In this document: positions 24,137 to 34,994 of the stretch, one piece after another
Numbering within the stretch: position 1 is the first letter of the stretch
Layout of the letters: every line of letters starts with the position of its first letter
Origin: Diphasiastrum complanatum
Taxonomy: Eukaryota > Streptophyta > Lycopodiopsida > Lycopodiales > Lycopodiaceae
DNA length: 64,000 nt
Reading direction: 5' to 3'
Assembly (NCBI GenBank): GCA_029204225.1
Contig: CM055092.1
Coordinates: 38,637,800 to 38,701,799, forward strand
Notes under the pieces: generated by a model
Database searches by the model: none
The model's input: the letters and a program-made list of their open reading frames with translations, nothing else
Told to the model about the DNA's origin: nothing
Made by a program: the position numbers and the translations under genes

Positions 24137-24392
24137 TCTTCAAGTGCACAAAATGCCTTGGAATCCATGGATTGGCATGATGTATAGTTTTTGAAGTGTG
24201 CTACATAGACACATTTGTGGAACATCTTGTAAGGGATCCTTTAAGAGGTGGTGAAAGATCCTTCATGGACATCATTCTCTATTGGAGTCTCAAAAGTTCC
24301 TTGTTTGTAACTAGATTTTTTAGACACTTCTAAAAGCTTTCATTCATCTAGTAAGAGATTTGTAAATAGATCAAGCTAAATTTGAGGAGGAG
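24137..24392 (+). pseudogene. Copia-C, resumed after the insertion
   Basis: Begins with the TCTTC target repeat and continues the interrupted Copia-C. A short segment still resembles the RT end (GERSFMDI; Copia-D has DERSFEDI), but nearly all RT and RNase H have been deleted. It ends in the polypurine tract GAGGAGGAG before the 3' LTR. Confidence 0.8.
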
Positions 24393-25080
24393 TGTGAAGA
24401 ATTGCCAAAAATTGGCAAATCTAGCTTGATCAAAAACCATGTAGAATAGTGTAGATTGTGTACAAAAGTGGGTCCCACACATGTGAGGCTATGATGCCAC
24501 ATGAGAAACCCATCCTAATGTAGGTTAGGTCAAGTGAAGAGAGTTGGTCATGTCTATTTGGTGGTCATCCCTACTTTATAGGACCTACACCTAAGTTAAA
24601 GGTGAAAATTTGACCAACTAGCTACCTACCAAGCATAAGTCTAGGATCTAGGCTAGGATTTCATTTTAGGGCAAGAAGAGTGAGTTAACTTACTTATTAC
24701 ATGCTGGAAATCCACCTAACTTCAAGAAGGAAGTCGAATTTGCTATGTATTCCAAGCTCCCATAGTGAGAAGATAGATTATTATTGGAGCTCATTGGCAA
24801 TCTCAAGCTAGTTCACTATGTACATTGAGTTTTTGTGATCCAAATGAAACCAAATCAATTTCTACTTGTTTCTCAGGTTGAAGGCCGTACTACAGCCTAT
24901 AGTACACATGTGTGGGCCGATTTCAATGTTGATCAATCCTTTTGATTGTTAATGCTTGTTGTTTGTCAGATTGCCAATCTAGATCAACTTTTTTGTGTCT
25001 AGTTTTTTGATAGATTGTTAAGCAAGCATCCAATCACTCTTGTGGATCTTTTGTTATGGTCCTAAAGTATAGTACTTTCA
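24393..25080 (+). repeat. 3' LTR of Copia-C
   Basis: A 688-bp LTR, TGTGAAGAATTGCC…TTTCA. Its last ~255 bp match the truncated LTR at 14829-15094. It has CCCACACATGTGAGG near 24475 and CACATGTGTGGG near 24905, degenerate forms of the palindrome seen in the other copia LTRs. Confidence 0.9.
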
Positions 25081-25209
25081 CATATTCAAGAAAACTATGA
25101 AATAGAAGTGCTATTTCTTTTAACTATTTAGAAAACTAAACAGTAATTAATACATATTTGTCATTTTTAAAAAATCATCAAAATCTTCAAAATTCCGAGT
25201 TTGGAAAAA

Positions 25210-25830
25210 TCAAGTAACTTGATTTTGATACTTAAATGTGAAACAACTCTATTTTGGTCCCTATCGCTTGACATAGCCCATTGAGTAATCATAATTAACC
25301 AACATCACTTGAGATAGCTCAAACAACTTGATGTCTATCAATGTAAAAAGTCCCATTTTGGCACTTCTCACCTGAGGGTCCTCATAGAGTGATCAACTTT
25401 GAGGGATTTCATCCAGATAGATTAGATTTGTTGCCTATCATTTGGGAATGAAAAAATTTGATGCCCATTGTGTAATTTTTTTTCTTATCACCCAACATGG
25501 CTCATCAAGTTATTAGACTCAACTAGTTTCAAATCTAGTATATTTTGTTGCATCAGTTATTGTTGACATTTGATCCCTATCACATCAGGTAGCTCAAATT
25601 TGCTATCTACCATTAAAGATAGTTGTATTTTTGGCCTTTATCACTCGAGATTGTCCATTGAGTGACGAAACCAATAGAATAGTGACTTCAAGACACTGAA
25701 ATAGCTTGAATTTGGTACCTATCACTTGGAATAGCTCAAATTCGATGCCTAACGTGTGATTTTGATGCTGATCACTCGACATGGCTGATCAAGGGATTAG
25801 ACTCAACTAGTTTCGAATCTACTATGAATG
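25210..25830. repeat. Diverged tandem repeat, period about 282 bp
   Basis: The string ATTAGACTCAACTAGTTTC occurs at about 25513 and again at about 25795, each preceded by a near-identical CATGGCT-ATCAAG context. Shorter motifs (CCTATCACTYGA, ATAGCTCAAATT) recur between them. This is an old tandem array between the Copia-C LTR and Copia-E. No coding potential. Confidence 0.6.
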
Positions 25831-26137
25831 AGATCTAATGACTTAGAAGATCTAGTAGAAGACTTAGCAAATGGTTGCCTGCGAGCCTTTGAGAGGATAC
25901 AAGTCTCACAATTCTTTCCACACTTTGAAAATGCTTTTGGAAGGCCAAGTGCAAGCTCCTTTGTGCATAGAATCTCCATTGATTTGAAGTTGGGGTGGCC
26001 CAACCTCTTATGCCAAAGTTACACTTGTGTAAGCTCCTCTTAACCATGTTCACACTTCCAAAAAACACATTAGCATCAAGCTTGAATACCCTCCTTTGCT
26101 TAAATCCATTTCCAATGCAAGTATCATAATAGAGCAA
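25803..26137 (-). pseudogene. Copia-E GAG-pre-integrase and integrase start
   Basis: Minus-strand frames show MGHPNFKSMEILCTKELALG with SKCGKNCETCILSKARRQPF, the zinc-binding pre-integrase region, ending at LDLIHSRF just where the first catalytic D (IHSD in relatives) is expected. A second frame covers VFKLDANVFFGSVN upstream. The rest of the integrase is missing, and the end adjoins the tandem repeat. Confidence 0.82.
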
Positions 26138-26520
26138 ACACCTTCCTTAAAATGAACATCTAAACCACTATCCATTAGGTTGAAACTTCGTCTATTTATT
26201 GATCTATGCTGGACTTAAATTTATTTAAGAGGCCTATGCCCCTAGTTCTCGGGACTGTCGGGGCTAGGAGGTGCCAGTTCGCCTTAAAAGCCAATTAAAC
26301 TTCATTCACCGTAGGTCACTTTAGTGATTTAAAACCGTGATTATGAAAGACTGAACCTTGTTTGCAATCCACTTGCTAGTAATAATGTTTTTTTTGTGTG
26401 AAGCAAATCATAAGCCATTTTGAAACTTGGTAATTGTTGGTTTCTCAGACATCTCCCAGATTGTTACATCTCTCAGTAGGTTGCTAGATCCAAACCTATT
26501 CTGTGCCTACGTAGAAAAAC
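26138..26520. other. Unassigned segment inside Copia-E
   Basis: Separates the gag and pre-integrase parts of Copia-E. It has no copia similarity I can see and contains a GC-richer patch near 26250 with TCTCGGGACTGTCGGGGCTA. It could be an insertion or a rearranged piece. No gene was seen. Confidence 0.4.
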
Positions 26521-27152
26521 GTGATTTGTTGAGGTTTGCCATAACCACCATCCTTCCTTAAACGTTTGTTGATCTTCAGCAGCTTGTTCTTTTGCCTACA
26601 TTCTTCAGCAATAAGAGCATCATGTAGAGTCTCCATAGTTGGTAACTCCTCCATGATAGCATAAGTTTGCACAAAATCTAAATACTCTTTTCTAAGTCCA
26701 TTAAGGACTACTTGAACAAGTTGACTGCTCTCTAGAGTATCTCCTATGCATGCTATCTCTCTGTGAAGATCTTTAACTCTCGTTACAAAACTTGAAGCAC
26801 TTTCATTAACTCTTTGGAAACTAGAAAAGATCTGATTTCTAAGAGTAAAAGGTGCATGAACTTATTTCTCTCAACTCTCATCAGAGATATTGATCTTGAT
26901 GATATGTAGAGCAATTCTTGCTCTCTTCTTGAACCTCTGAGCCTCATCATAAGCTTCAGGTTCAACTTCAGTTTCTGATACAATGTCCATTACACCATAA
27001 AGAACCAACAAAGATTCTATTCTATCCTTCCAAACTGAATAGTTGAAGGTATCTAGTCTCTCACTAGTTTCAAAGATTAAATCTCCTATAGATGCCATGA
27101 ATGTGAAGACTCTTGTAAACTGGACAACAAAATGGAATTGAATGTGTCTCAC
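26521..27152 (-). pseudogene. Copia-E gag
   Basis: The minus strand starts near MASIGDLIFETSERLDTFNY, with VWKDRIESLLVLYGVMDIVS and KKRARIALHIIKINISDES. After a stop and frame change come LRNQIFSSFQRVNESAS, RVKDLHREIACIGDTLE and VVLNGLRKEY. This is UBN2-type copia gag of the Copia-B/D family. Frame changes break it. Confidence 0.85.
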
Positions 27153-27700
27153 AACAGAAAATCAATTAACTTGAATTTGGATCTAGCCTCTATTAACTGA
27201 TGAAGCACTTACAATTCTGATGTCAAATTTTTCCACGAGTTTTAAATGAATGAAAAACACTCTAGAAACATACATTCAACTCAAAACACAACTCTTTGTG
27301 TGAAATGATGTGACTATGACAACAAAAACTTGTCTTATCCAATTCTATCTCAGATTGAGTACCAAAACTGTGAATAATGAATCATGCATGCAATATAATC
27401 AGTTCAAAAAATGTCACTCAGGTTTTGGGTCTCTCCCTACCCCTCTTTAAGAGCTTATAACTCCTACTAGGATCATCATAATGAATTGAAACCAATTACA
27501 ATGGAAAGAGGGCTCTTCTAGCTTTCCAACAAGCCATAATGTCAGTACTTTGGATCTAACATAAAGGAGATAGAGTCAAATGATGTATTTTGGTTTTCAC
27601 ACATGTGAAAAGTCAGAATTCCGTACATCCTCTATTCTGGACTGAAAATATCAGTTCTAACCTCATTCACCAAAAAACTATTCAAGAAAAGATAGCAAAA
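27153..27700 (-). repeat. Copia-E leader
   Basis: The reverse complement of 27.41-27.50 kb matches the Copia-B leader near 12.03 kb (GAGTTATAAGCTCTTAAAGA, then GAGTGA). Near 27600 it has CACACATGTGAAA, the degenerate form of the LTR/leader palindrome. No LTR end or primer site was identified further right. Confidence 0.65.
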
Positions 27701-28080
27701 AAATAACTTGTTTAGGGGCCATTTTATATCCCATCAGTAAGCTAATTTGTTGATAAAAAAATTGTAGTGTTATACACCTTTGTGTGTTAGCAAAGATCAA
27801 TGAATAGTCGAACAATATTGTGGCAAAGTGTATTATTATCTCAAAGAAGATGCTTTTTAATTATTATATATAAATAATCAGCACATATATCTCTTAATTA
27901 GTTCACACATCTATTAATATTGATAAATTTTTCTAATTCTAAGTGATTGCGAGATGCGTTTGAAATGAAACTTTAGAAATGTAACATCGTAGAAAAATAT
28001 AATAATTTTAATTTGAAAACAATATATATTGACCACAATGGATCATTTTATGACAAAATTATTTGTGGCATGTACAAACT

Positions 28081-28862
28081 TTATTCATCATCGCAAGATT
28101 CAAATTCATCAGCCAATACATCTTGCAACTCATCTCCGCTAAGATGATTTTCATCATCACTATCGAAATCAAAACCTCTCTCAATATTGTCCTCATGCAA
28201 AGAATCATTGTTGTCCTCTTCATCATCCGAGTCGTCGAAATCATGCAAATCAATTCTCGGGTTTTCAATATTTATAAAACTCAAAGATATATGTACATCT
28301 TCATCAGATATACTTGTGTTGTCCAAATTTAGATCTTCCTTTTCATTCTCAACATATGCATTTTCGAATACATGTCTTGAGCGTGGCTTAATTTGAACAA
28401 CACATCACCAATCTTTGTTTAGTTGATCTGGTTAAAAAACTACCTGCACATTTAACAATGTTAGGATTAGATATTTGTTATGATCACATTTTAATTCACA
28501 ATAAATAGATGTAATGAAAAAGTAGTGTAGATACATTGATCACAATTGACAAGAAGAAAAAATGTGAAATTCATGCACACCTGTTCGCAATGATGAGGCA
28601 ACACCAATGTGTCTGAAAAGTCCATGCTTAATGTCTTGGTTAAATCGATAGCAAAAAATCCACTACAATCTTTTTTTACAGTTGCATTTGATCCTCTATA
28701 GTTGATTTTGAACCATTTCACGTCAAACAACAAATATTTACCCATTTCACCAAAACACACCTCATATATGGCTTGTATGGTTCCTACATACTCAAGCTTT
28801 TCAGAAATTGGACTTTGATCTCGAGCACTACTCCAACTTTCTTGATGGAAGGATGCCATCAC
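28081..28862 (-). pseudogene. CACTA element DUF4216 domain and acidic tail
   Basis: The frame 28491-28862 has EYVGTIQAIYEVCFG, LLFDVKWFKINYRG, SGFFAIDLTKTL and LVLPHHCEQVCM. This follows the DUF4216 pattern (Y-G-I-E-L, LFKC-WFD, G-F-VN, AEQVFYV) found at the C-terminal side of CACTA TNP2 transposases in plants. Downstream, 28081-28326 is very acidic (DDSDDEEDNNDSLHEDN, ending FESCDDE), as is common at the end of these proteins. The frames are separate and no terminal repeats were found. Confidence 0.6.
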
Positions 28863-29429
28863 ACCACGATCATAAGTTCGTCATTTCATATTAATTGATT
28901 CAATGCAATGACGACGACCATATGCCCACATTGCACTATACTTTCGATACTGTCACATGTTGATTATAATTAAAACAATAATCAATCATCATACAAATTA
29001 AAATTGTTCACTTAAAAAAAATAGAGTTATAGACAAACCTTCCAATCACATGCTCTTGCGAATTCCCATTCTGTGTCAGATATGAATTGTCCCTTTGATC
29101 TTGCTTATTGGAGTGTATCAACCATCCAGTCTATAGTGCATTGGTTGGGCAAAGGCTCAAGATCATCTGAAGGTGCATCTTGACCTCTACGCCTATTGCG
29201 TCAGTGTCGATTTCTAGTCAACACCCTTTTTTTTTTCTTCTTCTTCATATGATTCCAACCATTTATCCATTACTCCTGAATTATGTAGCATGAAGGTTGA
29301 AATTTTTTCTCTCACCTTCGGGTTTTTTTGCATGGTTCGCATTTTTACTTCGGGATTTTCGCACTTTCGGGATTTGCATAACTTTTCTGTTCAAAAGACA
29401 CCTTTGGTATTTCTGGGTCTTTCGTAACA

Positions 29430-29790
29430 GTGGCAGATCGACTTCGCCAAACTATCATCAACCCTAAAATCAATCAGACAACTAAATATCCCAAGGGCGA
29501 TTACCTACTTTGTACATATGTTTCAAGTCACCTCAACACTTTCAAAAATCTTATGGAGCAAATGACTGCAATTGGCTCAGTCATAGAAGATTCTGATGCT
29601 CTGATGGAGAATCAAACATGGACAGTCACTGAGCTGTCAAAGGATTGAAACCCAATTCCATGCAAATGGATATTCAAAATGAAGTACGATGCTGAAGGAA
29701 GTCTAAATCGTTACAAGGCCAGGCTAGTCACCAAAGGCTTTTCCCAAAATCTAGATCTGGACTATGTTGAATGTATTGTGGTTCCATGGA
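29430..29790 (+). pseudogene. Short copia RT fragment
   Basis: The plus strand shows ENQTWTVTEL, then a TGA, then NPIPCKWIFKMKYDAEGSLN and RYKARLVTKGFSQNLDLDYVE, the start of copia RT. The TGA takes the place of a tryptophan codon in some relatives. Nothing else of the element remains. Immediately to the right the sequence is the reversed Helitron fragment. Confidence 0.8.
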
Positions 29791-29848
29791 TATTAAAAAC
29801 TGCTTTTCTTGTATACGCCATTACTAATACTCTTGGATTTTCTATATG

Positions 29849-30058
29849 TTATGTGTTATTTCTGTAATAATGACGCAATAAACCTTGTACAAGAAGAAGA
29901 AAAATAAATATTTTCCCTGTTCCAGTGCCTCCAATTAAAAAAAGGTGAGTTTGATTTGTTGTGTTTGTTCGTTTTTTGTGCATCACGTCATCGAAAAGTA
30001 GACGTTGCATGTGATATGTATCTTGATTCATGATTTTGTGTGTCAATTTCGAAGCCAT
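29849..30058 (-). pseudogene. Helitron helicase start (Walker A)
   Basis: The minus-strand frame contains THLFLIGGTGTGK, a Walker A loop of the kind that opens PIF1-type helicase domains (G-GTGKS/T). The final S/T of the loop is I here, so nucleotide binding should be lost. On the minus strand it comes after the blocks at 30404-31160, the order expected for a Helitron replicase-helicase. The fragment ends at the copia RT piece. Confidence 0.55.
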
Positions 30059-30403
30059 ATTGACCTGTTTCTTTGTGCTACATTCTATATGAGTTGGGAA
30101 TTCAATTCCAAGATCATAGTTGTTGTTCGTATTACAGAAATGTGTGCATTTTTATCTGATATCGCAATGCTTAATAATTTTTTTTCAAGATCTTCCCAAT
30201 TGAAATGCGCATATGTACATGTTTTTTATGAAAATTTAGTTTTTTTTTTGTGTTGTATTGTGTCATAGTTTGCACAATATGTACCTTTATATGATGAATG
30301 TGATTTTGTAAGCATGTATTCGGATGTCTAAAATGGTTTATATAGAAGCAGATGCTCTCGATAAAAGTTCTCAGAATCTTTATGTTCATTGTAATTAATG
30401 TAT

Positions 30404-31160
30404 CTAATAATTTGAGATTTTCGACATTTGTATGTTTGTGATGATGTTAATTGATATGCATAAATGAATTATGCCAAACACAGGTTTGCTGTCAATAGGT
30501 CGAGAGAGATATTTTTCAATTTTGGTTGGATATCGTCTATCTGTTGAATCGGGATGAAAAAATTCTAATTCTTTTTTTATAATAACAAATGCTCGTGTTG
30601 ATTCAGGATTTGTATTAATATATGTAAATGATCTTATGAAGACATGTAAAGGTAATGAAAATACAATAAATAATGCAAGTTGTGCACTCATTTGGTGTGC
30701 ATTTAAATATGCGGTTCCCATGTTTTTTAGTCTTGTAAATGTATCTACATTTTGACACAAAGATTTTGTAAATGCACATTTTAAAGATTGCAAAAGTGAG
30801 GTATCAATTTTTGTCAAATATGATGTACAACAACTTGCAGCTGCATATGGGTCAAGAATATTATTGCAAATCCATGTTTACGTTCCAAAGTTGACTTATG
30901 CATGGATTGAAACTATTTGTGTATATGTCTTTTGAATTGCATTTTAGAAATATTGTTGGTTTTTTTAAGCTGCTTTTTATTGCTTGTATATAATCAACCA
31001 GCGGTATTTGCAATGCAACAAACCATGTCAAAAAATCTATATGTTTTATTGTATCGGTAGAACTTATTTTTTCTTTGATAACACGATATATATTCGAATA
31101 AAGGTTCTTTTTATTTGTTTCTGCTTCTAAATATGGATATAAAATAGTGGTGTATGGCAT
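30404..31160 (-). pseudogene. Helitron replicase-helicase, middle region
   Basis: Two adjoining minus-strand frames. 30861-31160 ends NSFNPCISQLWNVNMDLQ, and 30404-30817 gives YLNAHQMSAQLALFIVFSLP, LHVFIRSFTYINTNPESTR and ELEFFHPDSTD. The string M/ISAQEA…LPLH-SR…FINT-P-R…L is characteristic of Helitron proteins between the replication-initiator part and the PIF1 helicase. A single frame change separates the blocks. The role in the intact element is rolling-circle transposition; here it is broken. Confidence 0.7.
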
Positions 31161-31845
31161 TCGTGGTCATGGATAATGAAAGTCACATTGTCTAGTAGTT
31201 CAGGTTTTATAACAAGTCGATCGATGATGATGATGAGTTTGTATGTCTAGGTTTTGTATATTGAGTTTTGCACTATCACACAAAAAAGGACATATCAATT
31301 GCAGGGCTTACTCATTTGAATGATCTAGTTTTGCTTTACTCCAAGATTTTAAAAACGTGGATAACTACATTACAAGTAAAATAGTTTTGAGATCACATGC
31401 ATGGGTATTATTTATAGCTTATTAATGAAAATTGCAATTTATAATCATGAATGAATGATTTATGTTAAAATTTAGTTAATTGACGATCTTATGTTGATGT
31501 TAGGATTGCATGCTTGTATCAATAATGATTTACTAATGGTTAGCAATGACTTTAATAAACCACTAAGATTGCCATGCAAATACTAAAGAGTGAAGAAACT
31601 AAGAGTTTCTATCTTTCAAAGCCTTAGCATTATTCCTTAAATTTTCCTTTGCTGTTTTTTGCGACTATGCATTTTTAACTATATTTAGCACAGTCTGCAT
31701 TTTTTAACTGTTTCGTCGCACAGTTCTCATTTTTGTGTCATGAGAAAAATTCATCCCTAGGTCTAAAACACTTAGATATTAACTCTGGCAATTTTTTTCG
31801 ACACTGTCGTATTTTTCGCATTTTTGCAAAAAAGATGACACTCTT
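31161..31845. other. No gene seen
   Basis: AT-rich DNA between the Helitron fragment and the Copia-G LTR. It has a few TCGCAC/TCGAC motifs similar in style to those in the presumed Copia-A LTR, but no boundary or coding sequence I can support. Confidence 0.45.
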
Positions 31846-32462
31846 TGTGCAACGGGCAGAGGGCAGCTAGCATTCACGGAGGACAATGACAGAAAACTGG
31901 AATCAATTTTGTTTAAGGCTAATGCATTTTCTTTTGATTAGATCTTTTAGTTTAATAAGATCCTTGGATTGATCACATAAACGATCAATGAAGGATACAA
32001 ACAGAATATATACAGAGTATACACTTTCTTGATCAGAGCACTTAGTGAGGTGCATATCAAGGAAGAAACATAGATCTAGTAGTAGCTAGTTTCTGTCGTG
32101 GGAAGAGAACATCTCTCTCATGCCGATGCATTGATCTGAAAAATAGACAACGCTCAAGAAAGAATTTTTCATGTACACTTGTGTCTGATAATATAGATGC
32201 GTACATCTTTTTTGCTCAATGTGTAATCTGTGAATGCTGTGATGCTTGTTCAATTTTATCAGTAGATGCCGTCAATAAGACATTATCTACTGTTTATAAA
32301 CTTACAGTCAGATTAGCAGTAGCTGTCTACCGTTCGGAGGATGATTGATGGCGGGTTGAGGCAGTAGCCTTATCCGATAGATCGGCTCCATCTAAGCTTC
32401 ATCGGAATCCTCGCAGTTTTAGATTTCATCAGTGGCATCAAAGCTAGTGTACGATTCCAACA
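31846..32462 (+). repeat. 5' LTR of Copia-G
   Basis: Starts TGTGCAACGGGCAGAGG and ends CCAACA at 32462. After one base comes a primer site with one change (TGGTATTAGAGCC at 32464). Its first ~275 bp are repeated at 33891-34164. The length of 617 bp fits a copia LTR. Confidence 0.87.
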
Positions 32463-32528
32463 GTGGTATTAGAGCCAAGAAGGCTTATCAGAGCCAAGTT
32501 GGCTTATTAGTGCCTCGTCACTGAGACT

Positions 32529-32993
32529 ATGAGTTCCATTCCCAACATCCAATCAAAGATACGCACGATACTTGAAGCAGATGGATCAAACTTTCTTGCT
32601 TGAAAAGTGAAGCTATCGCTAATCCTGAGAGGAGAAGCATTATGGTCGTGGGTGGATGGCACTGAAGAGATGCCAGCCAGCACAGACAAAGACCTTCGGG
32701 AGTGGAAAGAGAAGAACGACGAAGTAGTACCCGTCATCTCGTCTTCCATCGAAGACAACATTACCCTTGACCTCGCATCACTCTCTAGTGCTAGAGAGAT
32801 GTGGGATACACTCATCAGCAGATTTCAGACCAAGTCTCGAAATCAGATAATGCATCTAGAAGATCAGCTTACCTATCTAAGATATGACGACAAAGATCTC
32901 ACCAGCTTCATTAGGAAGATGAAAAACCAAGACCAGTCGAAGAAAAAGTCTCAACCTAAGAGGGAGTCGACAAAGAGAACAGATCAAAACTAG
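32529..32993 (+). pseudogene. Copia-G gag
   Basis: Starts MSSIPNIQSKIRTILEADGS at 32529. A TGA at 32600 replaces the tryptophan codon of FLDWKVK in Copia-A, then KLSLILRGEALWSWVDGTEE, DNITLDLASLSSAREMWDTL and HLEDQLTYLRYDDKDL. This is the same family as Copia-A gag. After FIRKMK it jumps straight to the basic linker, so part of gag is deleted. The frame ends TAG before the zinc knuckle. Confidence 0.87.
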
Positions 32994-32999
32994 CAGAGA

Positions 33000-33285
33000 A
33001 CCCAAGAAAGTAGATCGAAAGGAAGGAACAAACAACAAGGCAACGACAAGAAGACATGCGAGAGATGCAGACGTGATGGCCACACAGTGGATAAATGTTG
33101 GTTGAATCCAAAGATTGTGTATACATTGTCATAAGAAAGGTCATGCAATCATGGATTGTCACAACAATCCAAGAAACAAGAAGACGCAGAGCAGGAAGGA
33201 GAGCACTAACAACACATCATACGTGGAGGAGTCTGAATTCTCGAAGATGGCTAAAGACTGAGCTAGCAGAAATCCTACTACTTAT
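33000..33285 (+). pseudogene. Copia-G zinc knuckle region
   Basis: Encodes KKTCERCRRDGHTVDKCWLN, a CCHC knuckle matching Copia-A. A second knuckle is destroyed by a frame change and stop (about 33115-33160). The following ~100 bp link to the protease. Confidence 0.75.
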
Positions 33286-33858
33286 TTGTGCACTGATATA
33301 AGCGCATTATCCACATCCGATGTTCAAGACATAGTTCTTGACTCAGGAGCCACATCACACTTTCTGACGACAAGGCAGATGATCGCCGACTTTCGACAAA
33401 CCGACTCCTCCAAATATATCGTTCTAGGAGATGGATCACGACATGAAGTAAGTGGCACTGGAGCACTTTGGATGAGTACCAATGGCAGAGATATAAGACT
33501 GGATGATGTCTTGTATGTGCCCACACTGTAGAAAGATCTGCTATCAATCACTAGAATAGCAAATGCAGACATGCGTGTGACATTCATAGATCAGACGTGC
33601 AATGTGATTGATGCCAGCTCCAGTACACTCATCACACAAGGCAGACGAAGAGAAAACTTGTATCACCTGAAAGTACGCCCATTGACAGAGGAGGCTCATC
33701 AAGTCCATGAATCTACAGACGTTCTATGGCACAGGAGACTATGCGACATGAACCCACTAGTGCTATACAAAGCAAGCCAGTACAACGCATTCATGGGAGT
33801 GAACATCAAGGATGCGAACCTGACACCACCTCTTAAAGTCGCAAAAAATGTCCTTTAG
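33286..33858 (+). pseudogene. Copia-G protease and pre-integrase, truncated
   Basis: Protease with DIVLDSGATSHFLTTRQMIA and IVLGDGSRHEVSGTGALW. A TAG at 33529 stands where Copia-A has the glutamine of TLQQDLL. The next frame gives RVTFIDQTCNVIDASSSTLI and TDVLWHRRLCDMN, the pre-integrase zinc region. It ends at LTPPLKVAKNVL. Integrase, RT and RNase H are absent: only about 30 bp separate the end from the 3' LTR. Confidence 0.87.
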
Positions 33859-33890
33859 CAAAAACACGAAGGTCTGCAACGTGAAGGCAG

Positions 33891-34164
33891 TGTGCAACGG
33901 GCATAAGGCGACTAGCATTCACGGAGGACAATGACAAAAAACTGGAATCAATTTTGTTTAAGGCTAATGCAGTTTCTTTTTATTAGATCTTTTACTTTAA
34001 TCAGATCCCTGGATTGATCACATAAAGGATCAACGAAGGATACAAACGGACTTTATACAGAGTATACAGTTTCTTGAACAGAGCACTTAGTGAGGCGCGT
34101 ATCAAGGAAGAAACATAGATCTAGCAGTAGCTAGTTTCTGTCGTGGAAAAAGAACATCTCTCTC
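33891..34164 (+). repeat. Truncated 3' LTR of Copia-G
   Basis: Starts TGTGCAACGGGCATAAGG after a purine-rich GTGAAGGCAG and follows the 5' LTR until CATCTCTCTC, then diverges. The distal ~340 bp are missing. Confidence 0.85.
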
Positions 34165-34290
34165 CTATTAATAATTTTTAAGATTGGCTTAAGGTAACGA
34201 AATGGGCAATGTGCGAGTGGTAGGCCCTCCTCCACGAGGGCCTCCATGACATCATTGAAGAGATTTTTTTCTTTTTCTTTTGCATACATG

Positions 34291-34642
34291 TTAAGTAACT
34301 AGTGGTCGTTATATACAACTTGGCAATGCCATTTACGGAGCTAAGCTCCTTAAACGTCAATACACAATGATCTGGATTCGAGCCCACACCTTTCCGATGT
34401 CGATCAACAACTCTACCCCATTGCGATGGACATTGGATAGGTTTTTCATGCACAAAAATCTTGTGTCTCACAAAATGGGAGAGTACACATATATTACTTT
34501 TAACTTTGTGAGTGGAAGGAATTGTAATGGGGGAGGTGGGATGGCAAAAACGGAGGAAGCAATACTTTCAGAGCCAGACAAGACTTCCTCGTGTGGGGCC
34601 TCGTTGGTCCCGTTACTTGCGCGTGAGGTTACTCGACGCTTA
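34291..34642 (-). repeat. SINE-like unit, copy 1 of 3
   Basis: A 352-bp unit. On the minus strand it has a tRNA-like head: an A-box-like TCGCAATGGGGTAGAG (complement of 34411-34428) followed about 30 bp later by a B-box-like GGGCTCGAATCC (complement of 34374-34385). Beyond its left end the minus strand has an A-rich tail (complement of 34265-34282), as expected of a SINE 3' end. A 95-codon open frame on the plus strand (34367 onward) recurs in each copy and is probably incidental. Confidence 0.72.
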
Positions 34643-34994
34643 TTAAGTAACTAGTGGTCGTTATATACAACTTGGCAATGCCATTTACGGAGCTAAGCTC
34701 ATTAAACGTCAATACACAGTGATCTGGATTCGAGCCCACACCTTTCCGATGTCGATCAACAACTCTACCCCATTGCGATGGACATTGGATAGGTTTTTCA
34801 TGCACAAAAATCTTGTGTCTCACAAAATGGGAGAGTACACATATATTACTTTTAACTTTGTGAGTGGAAGGAATTGTAATGGGGGAGGTGGGATGGCAAA
34901 AACGGAGGAAGCAATACTTTCAGAGCCAGACAAGACTTCCTCGTGTGGGGCCTCGTTGGTCCCGTTACTTGCGCGTGAGGTTACTCGACGCTTA
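34643..34994 (-). repeat. SINE-like unit, copy 2 of 3
   Basis: Follows copy 1 without a gap, same 352-bp length. Only a couple of differences from copy 1 were seen by eye (for example CTCATTAAACG for CTCCTTAAACG). The A-box-like and B-box-like strings are kept. Confidence 0.75.

Noticed and set aside
28081-28326. Acidic 81-residue frame as an independent small gene
   Set aside because: It follows the DUF4216 fragment on the same strand, where CACTA proteins often end in an acidic tail.
34374-34430. Possible functional tRNA gene
   Set aside because: A- and B-box-like strings are present but the intervening arms do not form a cloverleaf by eye.
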